Shown here: positions 56,618-64,000 of the stretch, piece by piece
Position numbering within the stretch: position 1 is the first letter of the stretch
Layout: every line of letters starts with the position of its first letter
Source: Thalassospira povalilytica
Lineage (GTDB): Bacteria > Pseudomonadota > Alphaproteobacteria > Rhodospirillales > Thalassospiraceae
Direction: 5' to 3'
Length of the DNA: 64,000 nucleotides
Assembly (NCBI RefSeq): GCF_002844235.1
Contig: NZ_PGTS01000001.1
Location: 806,001-870,000, forward strand
Notes under the pieces: model-generated
Told to the model about the DNA's origin: nothing
The model's database searches: none
Seen by the model: only the letters and a program-made list of their open reading frames with translations
Made by a program: the position numbers and the translations under genes

Positions 56618-58381
56618 TCAGACCAGAACCATCCCTTCGTCGGAATCAATGGCTTCGTTGCCGTCGGTTTCCTGCCCAAGCAGCATTTCATTATGCGGCT
56701 TGCCCGATGGAATCATCGGATAGCAGTTTTCCTTGTCATCCACGGCAACATCCAGAATCACCGGACCATCAATCTCGAGCATCTTCTTGATGGCATCATC
56801 AAGATCGGCCGGATTGTTACAGGTCAGACCGGTAAAGCCGAATGCCTCGGACAGTTTGACGAAGTCAGGCAGGGTCTCGCTATAGCTTTCGGAATAGCGC
56901 GAACCGTGCAGAAGCTGCTGCCACTGACGAACCATGCCCATGTAACGGTTATTCAGGATCACGGTTTTGATCGGCAGACGATACTGCGTCATCGTCGCGC
57001 ATTCCTGAATGTTCATCATGATGGACGCATCACCGGTAAAGCACACAACCGTCGCATCGGGATGGGCAACCTGAACGCCAAGGGCGGCCGGCATGCCATA
57101 GCCCATGGTGCCAAGACCACCGGACGTCATCCATTCATAGGGGTGTTCGAACCCGAAATGCTGGGCTGCCCACATCTGGTGCTGGCCAACATCGGTGGTG
57201 ATATAGGTCTTGCGATCACGGGTAAGCGCATGAACACGACGGATAACGTGCTGCGGCTTGATAACGTCTTTGGGCTGCTTATAGGACAGGCAGTGTTTGC
57301 CACGCCATCCTTCGATTTGATCCCACCAGCTATCAAGTGCGGTCGCATCGATCTTGTACTGTTTGGCTTTCCAGATCTTGATCATGTCTTCAAGAACATG
57401 ACCGACATCACCAACAATCCCGATATCGACCGGAACGTTTTTGTTGATCGAGCTTTGATCAATATCGATCTGGATTTTCTGCGAATTCGGGGCAAAGAAA
57501 TCAAGGTTGCCGGTCACGCGGTCATCGAAACGCGCGCCAATCGCGACCATAACGTCGCAATCATGCATCGACATGTTCGATTCATAGGTGCCGTGCATCC
57601 CGACCATGCCAAGATACTGCTTGTCCGATGCCGGATAGGCGCCAAGCCCCATCAGGGTCAGCGTGATCGGCGCACCGGTCATGCGGGTGAATTCGGTCAG
57701 AAGCTTGCAAGCCTGGGTGCCGGAATTGATGACACCGCCGCCGCAATACAGGATCGGCTTTTTCGCCGATGCCAGCATCTCGAGCGCTTCTTCGATCTGG
57801 CTGCGTTCGCCTTTGACGACCGGGTTATAAGTGCGATGCTGAACCTGGGCCGGCTCCATATAGGGGGCCTTGCCAACAAGGATGTCCTTGGGAAGGTCGA
57901 TCACAACCGGACCCGGGCGGCCGCTTGATGCAACGTGGAAGGCTTCGTGCATGGTGCGTGCAAGACGATCCGGATTTTTCACCAGATAGTTATGCTTGGT
58001 GCACGGGCGGGTAATGCCGGTGGTGTCGGCTTCCTGGAAGGCATCATTCCCGATCAGATGGGTCGGGACCTGGCCGGTCAGGCAGACAACTGGAATAGAA
58101 TCCATCAACGCGTCGGTAAGGCCCGTAACAGCATTTGTCGCACCCGGTCCCGAGGTCACCAGCACAACGCCGACCTTGCCGGTCGAACGGGCGTAACCCT
58201 CAGCAGCGTGGACAGCAGCCTGTTCATGGCGCACTAGAACGTGACGAATCCGGTTTTGTTTAAATATCTCGTCATATAGCGGTAGGACAGCGCCGCCAGG
58301 ATAGCCGAACACGACTTCCACACCCTGATCAGCAAGGGCCTGCAACACTACTTCCGAACCGCTTAAAATACGTTCTGCCAT
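56618..58381 (-). CDS. ilvB: Acetolactate synthase large (catalytic) subunit
   Basis: A 587-residue ThDP- and FAD-dependent enzyme making acetolactate or acetohydroxybutyrate from pyruvate, first common step of Val/Ile/Leu synthesis. It has the N-terminal FGYPGGAVLPLYDEIF with the catalytic glutamate region VRHEQAAVHAAEGYARSTG, and the ThDP-binding motif GDASIMMNIQE ... VILNNRYMG. AGAGG precedes the ATG. It is downstream of miaA but separated by a terminator, and a 14-codon upstream ORF lies in its leader. Confidence 0.97.
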   Translation of the reverse strand: MAERILSGSEVVLQALADQGVEVVFGYPGGAVLPLYDEIFKQNRIRHVLVRHEQAAVHAAEGYARSTGKVGVVLVTSGPGATNAVTGLTDALMDSIPVVCLTGQVPTHLIGNDAFQEADTTGITRPCTKHNYLVKNPDRLARTMHEAFHVASSGRPGPVVIDLPKDILVGKAPYMEPAQVQHRTYNPVVKGERSQIEEALEMLASAKKPILYCGGGVINSGTQACKLLTEFTRMTGAPITLTLMGLGAYPASDKQYLGMVGMHGTYESNMSMHDCDVMVAIGARFDDRVTGNLDFFAPNSQKIQIDIDQSSINKNVPVDIGIVGDVGHVLEDMIKIWKAKQYKIDATALDSWWDQIEGWRGKHCLSYKQPKDVIKPQHVIRRVHALTRDRKTYITTDVGQHQMWAAQHFGFEHPYEWMTSGGLGTMGYGMPAALGVQVAHPDATVVCFTGDASIMMNIQECATMTQYRLPIKTVILNNRYMGMVRQWQQLLHGSRYSESYSETLPDFVKLSEAFGFTGLTCNNPADLDDAIKKMLEIDGPVILDVAVDDKENCYPMIPSGKPHNEMLLGQETDGNEAIDSDEGMVLV

Positions 58382-58400
58382 GATTTTCGAGCCTCTTTAC

Positions 58401-58445
58401 TTAACGACAACAACGTGTCGCGTGATAACCGCGTGATTGAAACAT
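58401..58445 (-). CDS. Short upstream ORF in the ilvB leader
   Basis: A 14-codon frame with ATG and TAA, peptide MFQSRGYHATRCCR, ending 19 bases before the ilvB start; GAGGA lies about 11 bases upstream of its ATG. It has no Ile, Leu or Val codons, so it is not a classical branched-chain attenuator leader. It ends Cys-Cys-Arg. Whether it is translated is unknown. Confidence 0.3.
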   Translation of the reverse strand: MFQSRGYHATRCCR

Positions 58446-58472
58446 GATCCAATTATCCTCAAATTGGAGTTG

Positions 58473-58512
58473 AAAAATCCGCCGAAACGGCGGTTTTCCG
58501 CCATTTCGGCGG
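58473..58512 (-). terminator. Intrinsic terminator of miaA
   Basis: On the minus strand CCGCCGAAA / TTTCGGCGG with a nested GGCGG-AAAA-CCGCC stem, followed by ATTTTTC. Confidence 0.85.
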
Positions 58513-58533
58513 GGGAAGCGCCAACCTATCGCC

Positions 58534-59502
58534 TCACTTTGGCGTGGTCAACAGAAATTGGTTAATATCATGACGCATTTTTGCTGCCAAACTTTCCGAA
58601 TATTGCGCGTCGATGATTTCCTTGTCGCTCATCTGGTGGCGAAACCACGTCAATTGGCGCTTTGCGTAACGTCGGGTTTCGCGTTGTGATTTTTCCCGGG
58701 CGGCGGGCAAATCGATCTCGCCGGCAAGGTATGCGCCAAGCTCGCGCACGCCCACGGCCTTCATGACCGGCGCCGTGTCAGGAAGCCCAAGCGCAATCAA
58801 ATCGCGGACTTCATCGATCGCGCCCTGTTCAAGCATAAGGTCAAAACGGCGATTGCAGCGGTCATAAAGAATATCGCGCGGCGGCATGTAACAAAGTTTT
58901 TTGAACTTCATATTGGCGGGCGGGGGAACCATCGGTTCCTTGTGCCAGGAAGCCAACCCGCGACCGGTATGGGCAAAAACTTCGGCAGCGCGAATCATCC
59001 GTTGCGTATTGGTGCCATCGAGTGTTGCCGCGGTCTCAGGATCGTTCTTTTTAAGCTTTTCAAAGAAGGCGGCATGGCCAATATCCTCGAGTTCGGCGGT
59101 CACACTGTCGCGAATCCGGCTCGGAACATCGGGAATGGGGGCGATTCCCTCGGTCAGGGCATTCAGATACATGCCCGTTCCGCCCGTTATGATCGGCAAT
59201 TTTCCCTGCGCGTGGCAGTCATTGATTTCGGCCATCGCCATGTCGCGCCACTTGCCGGCCGAACAGGCCTCGCGTCCGGACAGCACACCATAAAGCCGGT
59301 GTGGTGCACGCGACGTCTCACTTTCATCGGGGCGGGCACTCAGGACACGGAGTTCGGAATAGACCTGCATGCTGTCGGCATTGATCACCACCCCGTCAAA
59401 CGCTTCGGCCATATCAAGCGCAAGTGCGGATTTGCCGCTGGCAGTCGGGCCAGCAACGATCAGGACCGGGGCAAAAGACAAATTGGCATTCACAGCCGAC
59501 AT
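58534..59502 (-). CDS. miaA: tRNA dimethylallyltransferase
   Basis: A 322-residue MiaA adding dimethylallyl to A37 of tRNAs reading UNN codons. P-loop IVAGPTASGKSALALDMAEA; also INADSMQVYSELRVLSARP and ITGGTGMYLNALTEG. ATG at 59502 has GGAAG upstream and is preferred to the TTG at 59523. It is divergent from serB, as often seen in alphaproteobacteria. Confidence 0.95.
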   Translation of the reverse strand: MSAVNANLSFAPVLIVAGPTASGKSALALDMAEAFDGVVINADSMQVYSELRVLSARPDESETSRAPHRLYGVLSGREACSAGKWRDMAMAEINDCHAQGKLPIITGGTGMYLNALTEGIAPIPDVPSRIRDSVTAELEDIGHAAFFEKLKKNDPETAATLDGTNTQRMIRAAEVFAHTGRGLASWHKEPMVPPPANMKFKKLCYMPPRDILYDRCNRRFDLMLEQGAIDEVRDLIALGLPDTAPVMKAVGVRELGAYLAGEIDLPAAREKSQRETRRYAKRQLTWFRHQMSDKEIIDAQYSESLAAKMRHDINQFLLTTPK

Positions 59503-59712
59503 AAAAGGCACTTCCAAATTCAAACACGTGTCAAAGGCCGGTCAGTCTATTGACTTCGATGCCAAAGGCATAGCGATTTGGGACAATAACCGGCTGCAAA
59601 AAACACGTAAGCATGTCGCCGATCATCAAAGTTCTCTTGCCACAGTCGGGCGCAATTCGGATAAAGGCGACAAATCTGTTTTATGCCTTTTCCGCCAAGG
59701 AGCCCGCAGACC

Positions 59713-60603
59713 ATGAAATTGGTACTGACCCTGATTGCCGCCCCCAATTCAAATGCGCTGACCAAAAACGTGATTGATCAGGCCGCAATCGCCTTGACCG
59801 GTGCCGGTGCGCTGGTCGGGGATGTTACCTGGCTGGCGGATGGCGAGGCATGCGATCTGATTTTTGATGGCATTCCACTTGATGTGGCCGATACCAGCCT
59901 CGCCGAGGCGGAGCTTGGCGTGGACGCCGTCACCCAGAAAATCGCCACCCGGCGCAAGAAGCTGCTGATTGCCGATATGGACAGCACCATGGTCACCGGG
60001 GAAACCCTTGACGAACTGGCCGAGTTTGCCGGTGTAAAGGAACGTGTTGCCGCGATCACCGCGCGCGCGATGAACGGGGAACTTGATTTCGAAGCCGCCC
60101 TTGATGAACGTGTCGGCCTGCTTGAAGGCATGTCGACCGACATGCTGCAAGAAGCGTGGAAAACCGTGGAATATACCGGTGGGGCCAAGACCCTTGTTGC
60201 AACCATGAAGGCCAACGGGGCGTTTGCGGCACTGGTATCGGGCGGATTTGATTTCTTTACCGGTGCGGTTCGCGCCGAGCTTGGTTTTGACTATGATCAG
60301 GCCAATGTCCTGATCGAAAGTGATGGCAAACTGACCGGCAAGGTTCAAAAACCGGTTCTGGACCGTCAGGCCAAGGTCGATGCCCTTGAAACCCTTTCAG
60401 CCCAGCAGGGCATTACGGTCGATGATGCAATTGCGGTTGGCGATGGCGCCAATGATCTTCAGATGATCTCGCTTGCCGGGACCGGTGTTGCCTTCCACGC
60501 CAAACCGTCGGTGCAGGAACAGGCACGCATTTGCATCAATCATGGTGATCTGACGGCGTTGCTTTATCTGCAAGGTTACAGCAAGGCCGATTTCGTTTCC
60601 TGA
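59713..60603 (+). CDS. serB: Phosphoserine phosphatase
   Basis: A 296-residue SerB ending serine synthesis by dephosphorylating phosphoserine. The HAD-family core starts LLIADMDSTMVTGETLDELA (motif I Asp-x-Asp) and continues with LVSGGFDFFT and VGDGANDLQMI; an N-terminal ACT-like extension of about 80 residues precedes it. ATG at 59713 is preferred, with AAGGAG at 59698-59703; the ATG at 59683 lacks such a site. Confidence 0.95.
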   Translation: MKLVLTLIAAPNSNALTKNVIDQAAIALTGAGALVGDVTWLADGEACDLIFDGIPLDVADTSLAEAELGVDAVTQKIATRRKKLLIADMDSTMVTGETLDELAEFAGVKERVAAITARAMNGELDFEAALDERVGLLEGMSTDMLQEAWKTVEYTGGAKTLVATMKANGAFAALVSGGFDFFTGAVRAELGFDYDQANVLIESDGKLTGKVQKPVLDRQAKVDALETLSAQQGITVDDAIAVGDGANDLQMISLAGTGVAFHAKPSVQEQARICINHGDLTALLYLQGYSKADFVS

Positions 60604-60634
60604 TATCGGACACTATATCGTACACACCCCAAAG

Positions 60635-60670
60635 AAAAAGGGCGGCCTGCCAAGCAGGTCGCCCTTTTTT
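60635..60670. terminator. Bidirectional terminator, serB and degP
   Basis: AAAAAGGGCGGCCTGC / GCAGGTCGCCCTTTTTT with one mismatch, between convergent genes. Confidence 0.92.
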
Positions 60671-60692
60671 CGTATCATCGTGTTCGGGATGC

Positions 60693-62186
60693 TTATTCAG
60701 CAACCGAAAGTGTGAGGCCGAAGTAACGCGGACCGGCCGAGGTTTCGATCAACATCAGGATGGTGCGTTTGTCATCATCGACCGCGGCTTTGACGGCCTT
60801 GGTGACGTCTTCGACAGTTGTGACCGAGCTGTGCGAGGCCTCGATGATGATATCACCGGGACGAACGCCTTTTTCAGCCGCATAGCTGTCACCCGAAACA
60901 TCGGTGACAATCACGCCTTCGGTACCTTCGGCAAGATTGTAACGCTGACGAAGTGCGTCATCGACATTGGCGACCTTGATGCCCAGTTCGGCAATGCTGG
61001 CTTCGGCGATTGCCGGGGCTTCATCGCCTTCGGACGGGCTTGCGCTTGCGGCAATCACTTCTTCTTCAAGTTCGCCAAGCTCGACCTGTACGGTCTGTTT
61101 CTTGCCATCGCGCCAGATCACGACATCGACATCCTTGCCGATTTTGGTTTCGGCAACGATACGCGGCAGGCGACGCATGGACTCGACATCCTTGCCATCA
61201 AATTTCAGGATGACGTCACCCTGTTTGATGCCGGCTTTCTTGGCCGGGCTGTCGTCAGAAACGCCGGCAACCATTGCGCCGGTCGCGCTATCAAGGCCAA
61301 CCGAGTCCGCAATATCGTCGGTCACGGTCTGGATGTGAACACCAAGCCAGCCCCGACGGGTACGGCCATATTCCTTAAGCTGATCAACAACACCCTGTGC
61401 AATGGCCGACGGAATGGCAAAGCCGATGCCAACCGAACCACCGGACGGAGAATAGATTGCGCTGTTAATACCGATCACGTCGCCATCTAGGTTGAACAAC
61501 GGCCCGCCAGAGTTCCCGCGGTTGATCGAGGCATCGGTCTGGATGAAGTCATCATACGGACCCTGGTTGATGTCGCGGTTACGGGCGGAGATGATGCCGG
61601 CCGTTACTGTGCCGCCAAGACCGAACGGGTTGCCGATCGCCATTGCCCAGTCACCGATACGCGACGCGTCCGAGTCTCCCCATTTTACAAATGGCAGGTC
61701 ATCCTTCGGTTCGACTTTCAAAAGGGCGACGTCGGTTTTCGGATCGCGACCGATCAGTTCGGCATCAAGGGTTTCACCATCATGAAGACGGACGCTGATT
61801 TCATCGGCACCATCAATAACGTGATTGTTGGTCACAATGTAACCGTCAGCCGAGATGATAAAGCCCGAACCAAGTGCCGTTGCGCGGCGCTTTTGCGGGG
61901 CCTGACCACCTTGGCCACCCTGGCCATTGCGATCCATGAAGTCACGGAAAAGGTCTTCGAACGGCGAACCCGGTGGGAACTGGAAATCCGGTCCCTGGCG
62001 TTCAGCGACCATCTGGCTGGTAGATATATTCACGACACTCGGCAGAAGCTTTTCGGCCAAGTCTGCGAAACTCTCAGGAGCGGGGCGGGCATTCGCGATA
62101 TGCGAAACACTGGTCACGCCAAGGAGAACAATCACCAGTGCAGCGCTAACCTTCGACCGCACCGGGTTGTAAAATGCTTTTAGCAT
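60693..62186 (-). CDS. degP: Periplasmic serine endoprotease DegP/MucD type
   Basis: A 497-residue Do-family protease and chaperone. Residues 1-33 hold a signal sequence (VSAALVIVLLGVTSVS). The trypsin-like domain carries the triad: His in VTNNHVIDGA, Asp in DPKTDVALLKV, Ser in RGNSGGPLFNLDG. Two PDZ domains follow (GVHIQTVTDDIADSVG; IKVANVDDALRQ). The ATG at 62186 follows AGGA and is preferred over the GTG at 62216. It lies downstream of hflKC-DUF2065 on the same strand, the normal order for envelope-quality-control genes. Confidence 0.95.
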   Translation of the reverse strand: MLKAFYNPVRSKVSAALVIVLLGVTSVSHIANARPAPESFADLAEKLLPSVVNISTSQMVAERQGPDFQFPPGSPFEDLFRDFMDRNGQGGQGGQAPQKRRATALGSGFIISADGYIVTNNHVIDGADEISVRLHDGETLDAELIGRDPKTDVALLKVEPKDDLPFVKWGDSDASRIGDWAMAIGNPFGLGGTVTAGIISARNRDINQGPYDDFIQTDASINRGNSGGPLFNLDGDVIGINSAIYSPSGGSVGIGFAIPSAIAQGVVDQLKEYGRTRRGWLGVHIQTVTDDIADSVGLDSATGAMVAGVSDDSPAKKAGIKQGDVILKFDGKDVESMRRLPRIVAETKIGKDVDVVIWRDGKKQTVQVELGELEEEVIAASASPSEGDEAPAIAEASIAELGIKVANVDDALRQRYNLAEGTEGVIVTDVSGDSYAAEKGVRPGDIIIEASHSSVTTVEDVTKAVKAAVDDDKRTILMLIETSAGPRYFGLTLSVAE

Positions 62187-62385
62187 GTGTCTGATCCTGT
62201 TCGTTGCCGCGTTCACGGTATTTGTAATTCTGTTTTGCAGCGCGCGATGGGGCGTTTATTTTACCCGTCGCTTAAGTAACCAAATTAACCCCGACTTTGG
62301 CAGAATTTGGGCGGCTCTTGGAAAAATCAAGGAATTCTCGGCACAAAGTCGTGACGTTCCTGTCATATCTGGCGGTTTTCGGGGC

Positions 62386-62577
62386 CTAGAGCCAAACACG
62401 TACCGCCCAGATTGCGCCAATGGCAACGACCGCTGCAATCAGTCCACCGATGCGCAATTGTGACTCAGGGATTTCCTGAACCAGTTCCAGCACCCTTTTC
62501 GCGCCGCCGGGAAACAGCGAATAAAACATGCCCTCCAGCGCGATGGCCAGAAGTATGGCTGTAGCAAGTTCCTTCAT
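62386..62577 (-). CDS. DUF2065 membrane protein
   Basis: A 63-residue protein of the DUF2065 (YjeT-like) family, with two predicted helices (TAILLAIALEGMFYSLFPGG and LIAAVVAIGAIWAVRVWL). It lies between hflC and degP, its usual place. Function is unknown, but this constant position points to membrane-protease quality control. Confidence 0.88.
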   Translation of the reverse strand: MKELATAILLAIALEGMFYSLFPGGAKRVLELVQEIPESQLRIGGLIAAVVAIGAIWAVRVWL

Positions 62578-62640
62578 GGGCGTGGACGTTCCGGCGGTTT
62601 TTAAAGCCTGCCTTACGCAATGCGCCAGCAGGACTTGATT

Positions 62641-62684
62641 ATGAAAACAAAAAGGGCGACCTGATGCCAGTATCAGGTCGCCCT
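62641..62684 (-). terminator. Intrinsic terminator of hflKC
   Basis: Perfect 13-bp arms AGGGCGACCTGAT / ATCAGGTCGCCCT with TTTTGTTTTC following on the minus strand, so DUF2065 and degP likely need their own promoters or read-through. Confidence 0.88.
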
Positions 62685-62694
62685 AGTGTTTTGT

Positions 62695-63567
62695 CTAGCG
62701 GCTTGTGCTTGGAGCCGACTGATTAAAGTATTGGAAAAACTCGCTGTCTGGTGAAAGCACCATGGTCGAGCCATTCGAAAGCGCCGTTTTGTAGGCTTCC
62801 AGCGAACGGTAGAATTCGAAGAATTTCGCATCCTGACCGTAAGCTTTACCCAAAATAACGTTCCGCTGTGCATCACCTTCACCCCGCAGGACTTCTGCCT
62901 GGCGGTTGGCTTCGGCGATGATGCCAATACGTTCACGATCGGCTTCTGCCTGGATTTTCGCCTTGAGCTCTTCACCCTCTGCGCGAAGCTGTGCGGCTTC
63001 GGCGATACGCGAAGAACGCATACGGTTATATACCGCCTGCGACGTTTCCTGCGGAAGGTCGGTACGACCGATACGAACATCAATCAGTTCGACACCGAAT
63101 TCCTTGGCCGGATCAACCAGGGTCGCCTGGATCTTTTCCATGATCTGTGCGCGGTTGTCCGACAGCATTGCAACAAGCGGGGCCTGCGCAAGTTCACCAC
63201 GGATGACCGAGTTCAGACGCTGACCAAACAGCTGCACAAAGTTGGCAGAATTGGTGGCACGCTGACGGAAGGTCAGGGGATCGATAATTCTCCAGCGGGC
63301 AAAGCTGTCAACATTGACACGCTTCTGGTCCGACAGAAGAACCTGCTGTACCGGCGGATCGAGTTCAAGAATACGACGCTCGTAATATTCGACGTTCTGG
63401 ATCGGCAGTTTGAAATGCAGACCCGGTTCGGAAACCGCATGAACGGGATTACCGAACTGAAGAACAAGTGCCTGCTGGTCCTGACGAACCGTAAAGACAC
63501 ACATCGAACCAACCACAGCGGCAATTACAAGGACGACGCCAGCGGCAATAAGTTTAGGACTTGCCAT
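62695..63567 (-). CDS. hflC: Membrane protease modulator HflC
   Basis: A 290-residue SPFH/prohibitin protein anchored by one N-terminal helix (GVVLVIAAVVGSMCVFTV) and facing the periplasm; with HflK it forms a cage around FtsH and regulates its proteolysis. Motifs: QDQQALVLQFGNPVHAV and EFGVELIDVRIGRTDLP. Its ATG overlaps the hflK stop (TAATG). Confidence 0.95.
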   Translation of the reverse strand: MASPKLIAAGVVLVIAAVVGSMCVFTVRQDQQALVLQFGNPVHAVSEPGLHFKLPIQNVEYYERRILELDPPVQQVLLSDQKRVNVDSFARWRIIDPLTFRQRATNSANFVQLFGQRLNSVIRGELAQAPLVAMLSDNRAQIMEKIQATLVDPAKEFGVELIDVRIGRTDLPQETSQAVYNRMRSSRIAEAAQLRAEGEELKAKIQAEADRERIGIIAEANRQAEVLRGEGDAQRNVILGKAYGQDAKFFEFYRSLEAYKTALSNGSTMVLSPDSEFFQYFNQSAPSTSR

Positions 63568-64000
63568 TAGTTGTTGCCTCCTGCATTCGCACGTTTCTGA
63601 ACTTCCGGCAGCGGCAGATACGGGACAACGCCGTTTCCATCGCCTTTCTGATCAAGAATGATCTTTTCGGATTTGTTCAGGATGTCCTGCATGGTTTCAA
63701 GATACAGGCGACGTGTGGTCACGTCCTGCGCGGTCAGATAGGAATTATAGACCGAGGTAAAGCGTTCCGCTTCACCTTCTGCTTCCTTGGTCACGCGGTC
63801 CTTATAGGCGCGCGCCTGAAGAACCTGACGTTCTGCTTCACCCTTTGCACGCGGGATGATGTCGTTGCGATAGGCCAGTGCCTCGTTCTGGGAACGGTCA
63901 CGGTCCTGACGGGCACGCTGCACGTCGTTGAACGCATCGATAACATCACGCGGCGGATCCACTTTCTGCATCTTCACTTCTGCAATGAAGATACCGGAAT
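63567..64000 (-). CDS. hflK: Membrane protease modulator HflK, 3' partial gene fragment
   Basis: The C-terminal part of HflK, continuing past the window edge: the reading frame before the internal Met at 63977 is open (SGIFIAEVKMQ). It contains VDPPRDVIDAFNDVQRARQ, the charged coiled-coil region (EAERQVLQARAYKDRVTKEA) and the family tail. It partners HflC in regulating FtsH. The start lies outside. Confidence 0.95.
   Translation of the reverse strand, partial: SGIFIAEVKMQKVDPPRDVIDAFNDVQRARQDRDRSQNEALAYRNDIIPRAKGEAERQVLQARAYKDRVTKEAEGEAERFTSVYNSYLTAQDVTTRRLYLETMQDILNKSEKIILDQKGDGNGVVPYLPLPEVQKRANAGGNN

Noticed and set aside
56693..57928. Plus-strand frame of 411 codons
   Set aside because: Antisense shadow of ilvB.

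Overview
The window is chromosomal DNA from an alphaproteobacterium. Moderately high GC with Shine-Dalgarno-led genes, the alphaproteobacterial gene orders infA-maf-rne/rng-yacG, hflK-hflC-DUF2065-degP and ispB/DUF2007-trmN6-glyQ-glyS-ppdK, and the families DUF2336 and UPF0262 all point this way. Several TRAP transporter genes suggest an aquatic heterotroph of the Rhodospirillales, of Thalassospira type. That placement is an inference from gene content; no rRNA is present.

Layout. 1-3.0 kb: the end of a fused TRAP permease and a universal stress protein. 3.0-6.0 kb: an unusual block with a secreted cysteine-repeat protein, a divergent secreted formylglycine-generating-enzyme-like protein, a histidine-rich protein of unknown function and a soluble cytochrome c. 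6.4-11 kb: a DUF2336 protein and a DctPQM TRAP operon. 11.5-20.6 kb: two identical tRNA-Pro genes, ispB, DUF2007, trmN6, glyQS and ppdK. 20.6-22.4 kb: a membrane-anchored unknown and ygfZ. 22.5-28.1 kb: a cell-surface glycan cluster of three glycosyltransferase genes (one a GT9-GT2 fusion) and an AsnB-type amidotransferase. 28.1-33.5 kb: DUF1232, AcuI-like reductase, a REC-PAS-kinase-REC hybrid, a LuxR-type response regulator and a SprA-like protein. 33.7-36.3 kb: a UDP-glucuronate-epimerase-like enzyme, a polysaccharide flippase and two identical tRNA-Thr genes. 36.5-45.3 kb: core genes (dcd, murA, hisG, hisD, UPF0262, LMW phosphatase, GNAT, infA, maf, rng, yacG, tRNA-Phe). 45.3-46.9 kb: a lipoprotein and an AT-rich gene-free stretch. 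46.9-54.8 kb: CYTH-CHAD protein, photolyase, a MocR regulator divergent from a PNPOx-like flavoprotein, psuG and an MFS exporter. 54.9-58.4 kb: the ilvB-ilvN-ilvC branched-chain operon. 58.5-64 kb: miaA, serB, degP, DUF2065, hflC and the 3' part of hflK.

Most genes are ordinary housekeeping or transport genes. The parts most worth a second look are: the block at 3.0-6.0 kb, where a 12-cysteine NPCAA-repeat protein lies back to back with a secreted FGE-like protein; a MocR regulator whose PLP-binding lysine position is arginine; a 14-codon upstream ORF ending Cys-Cys-Arg before ilvB; and the GT9-GT2 fusion with a plausible internal translation start.
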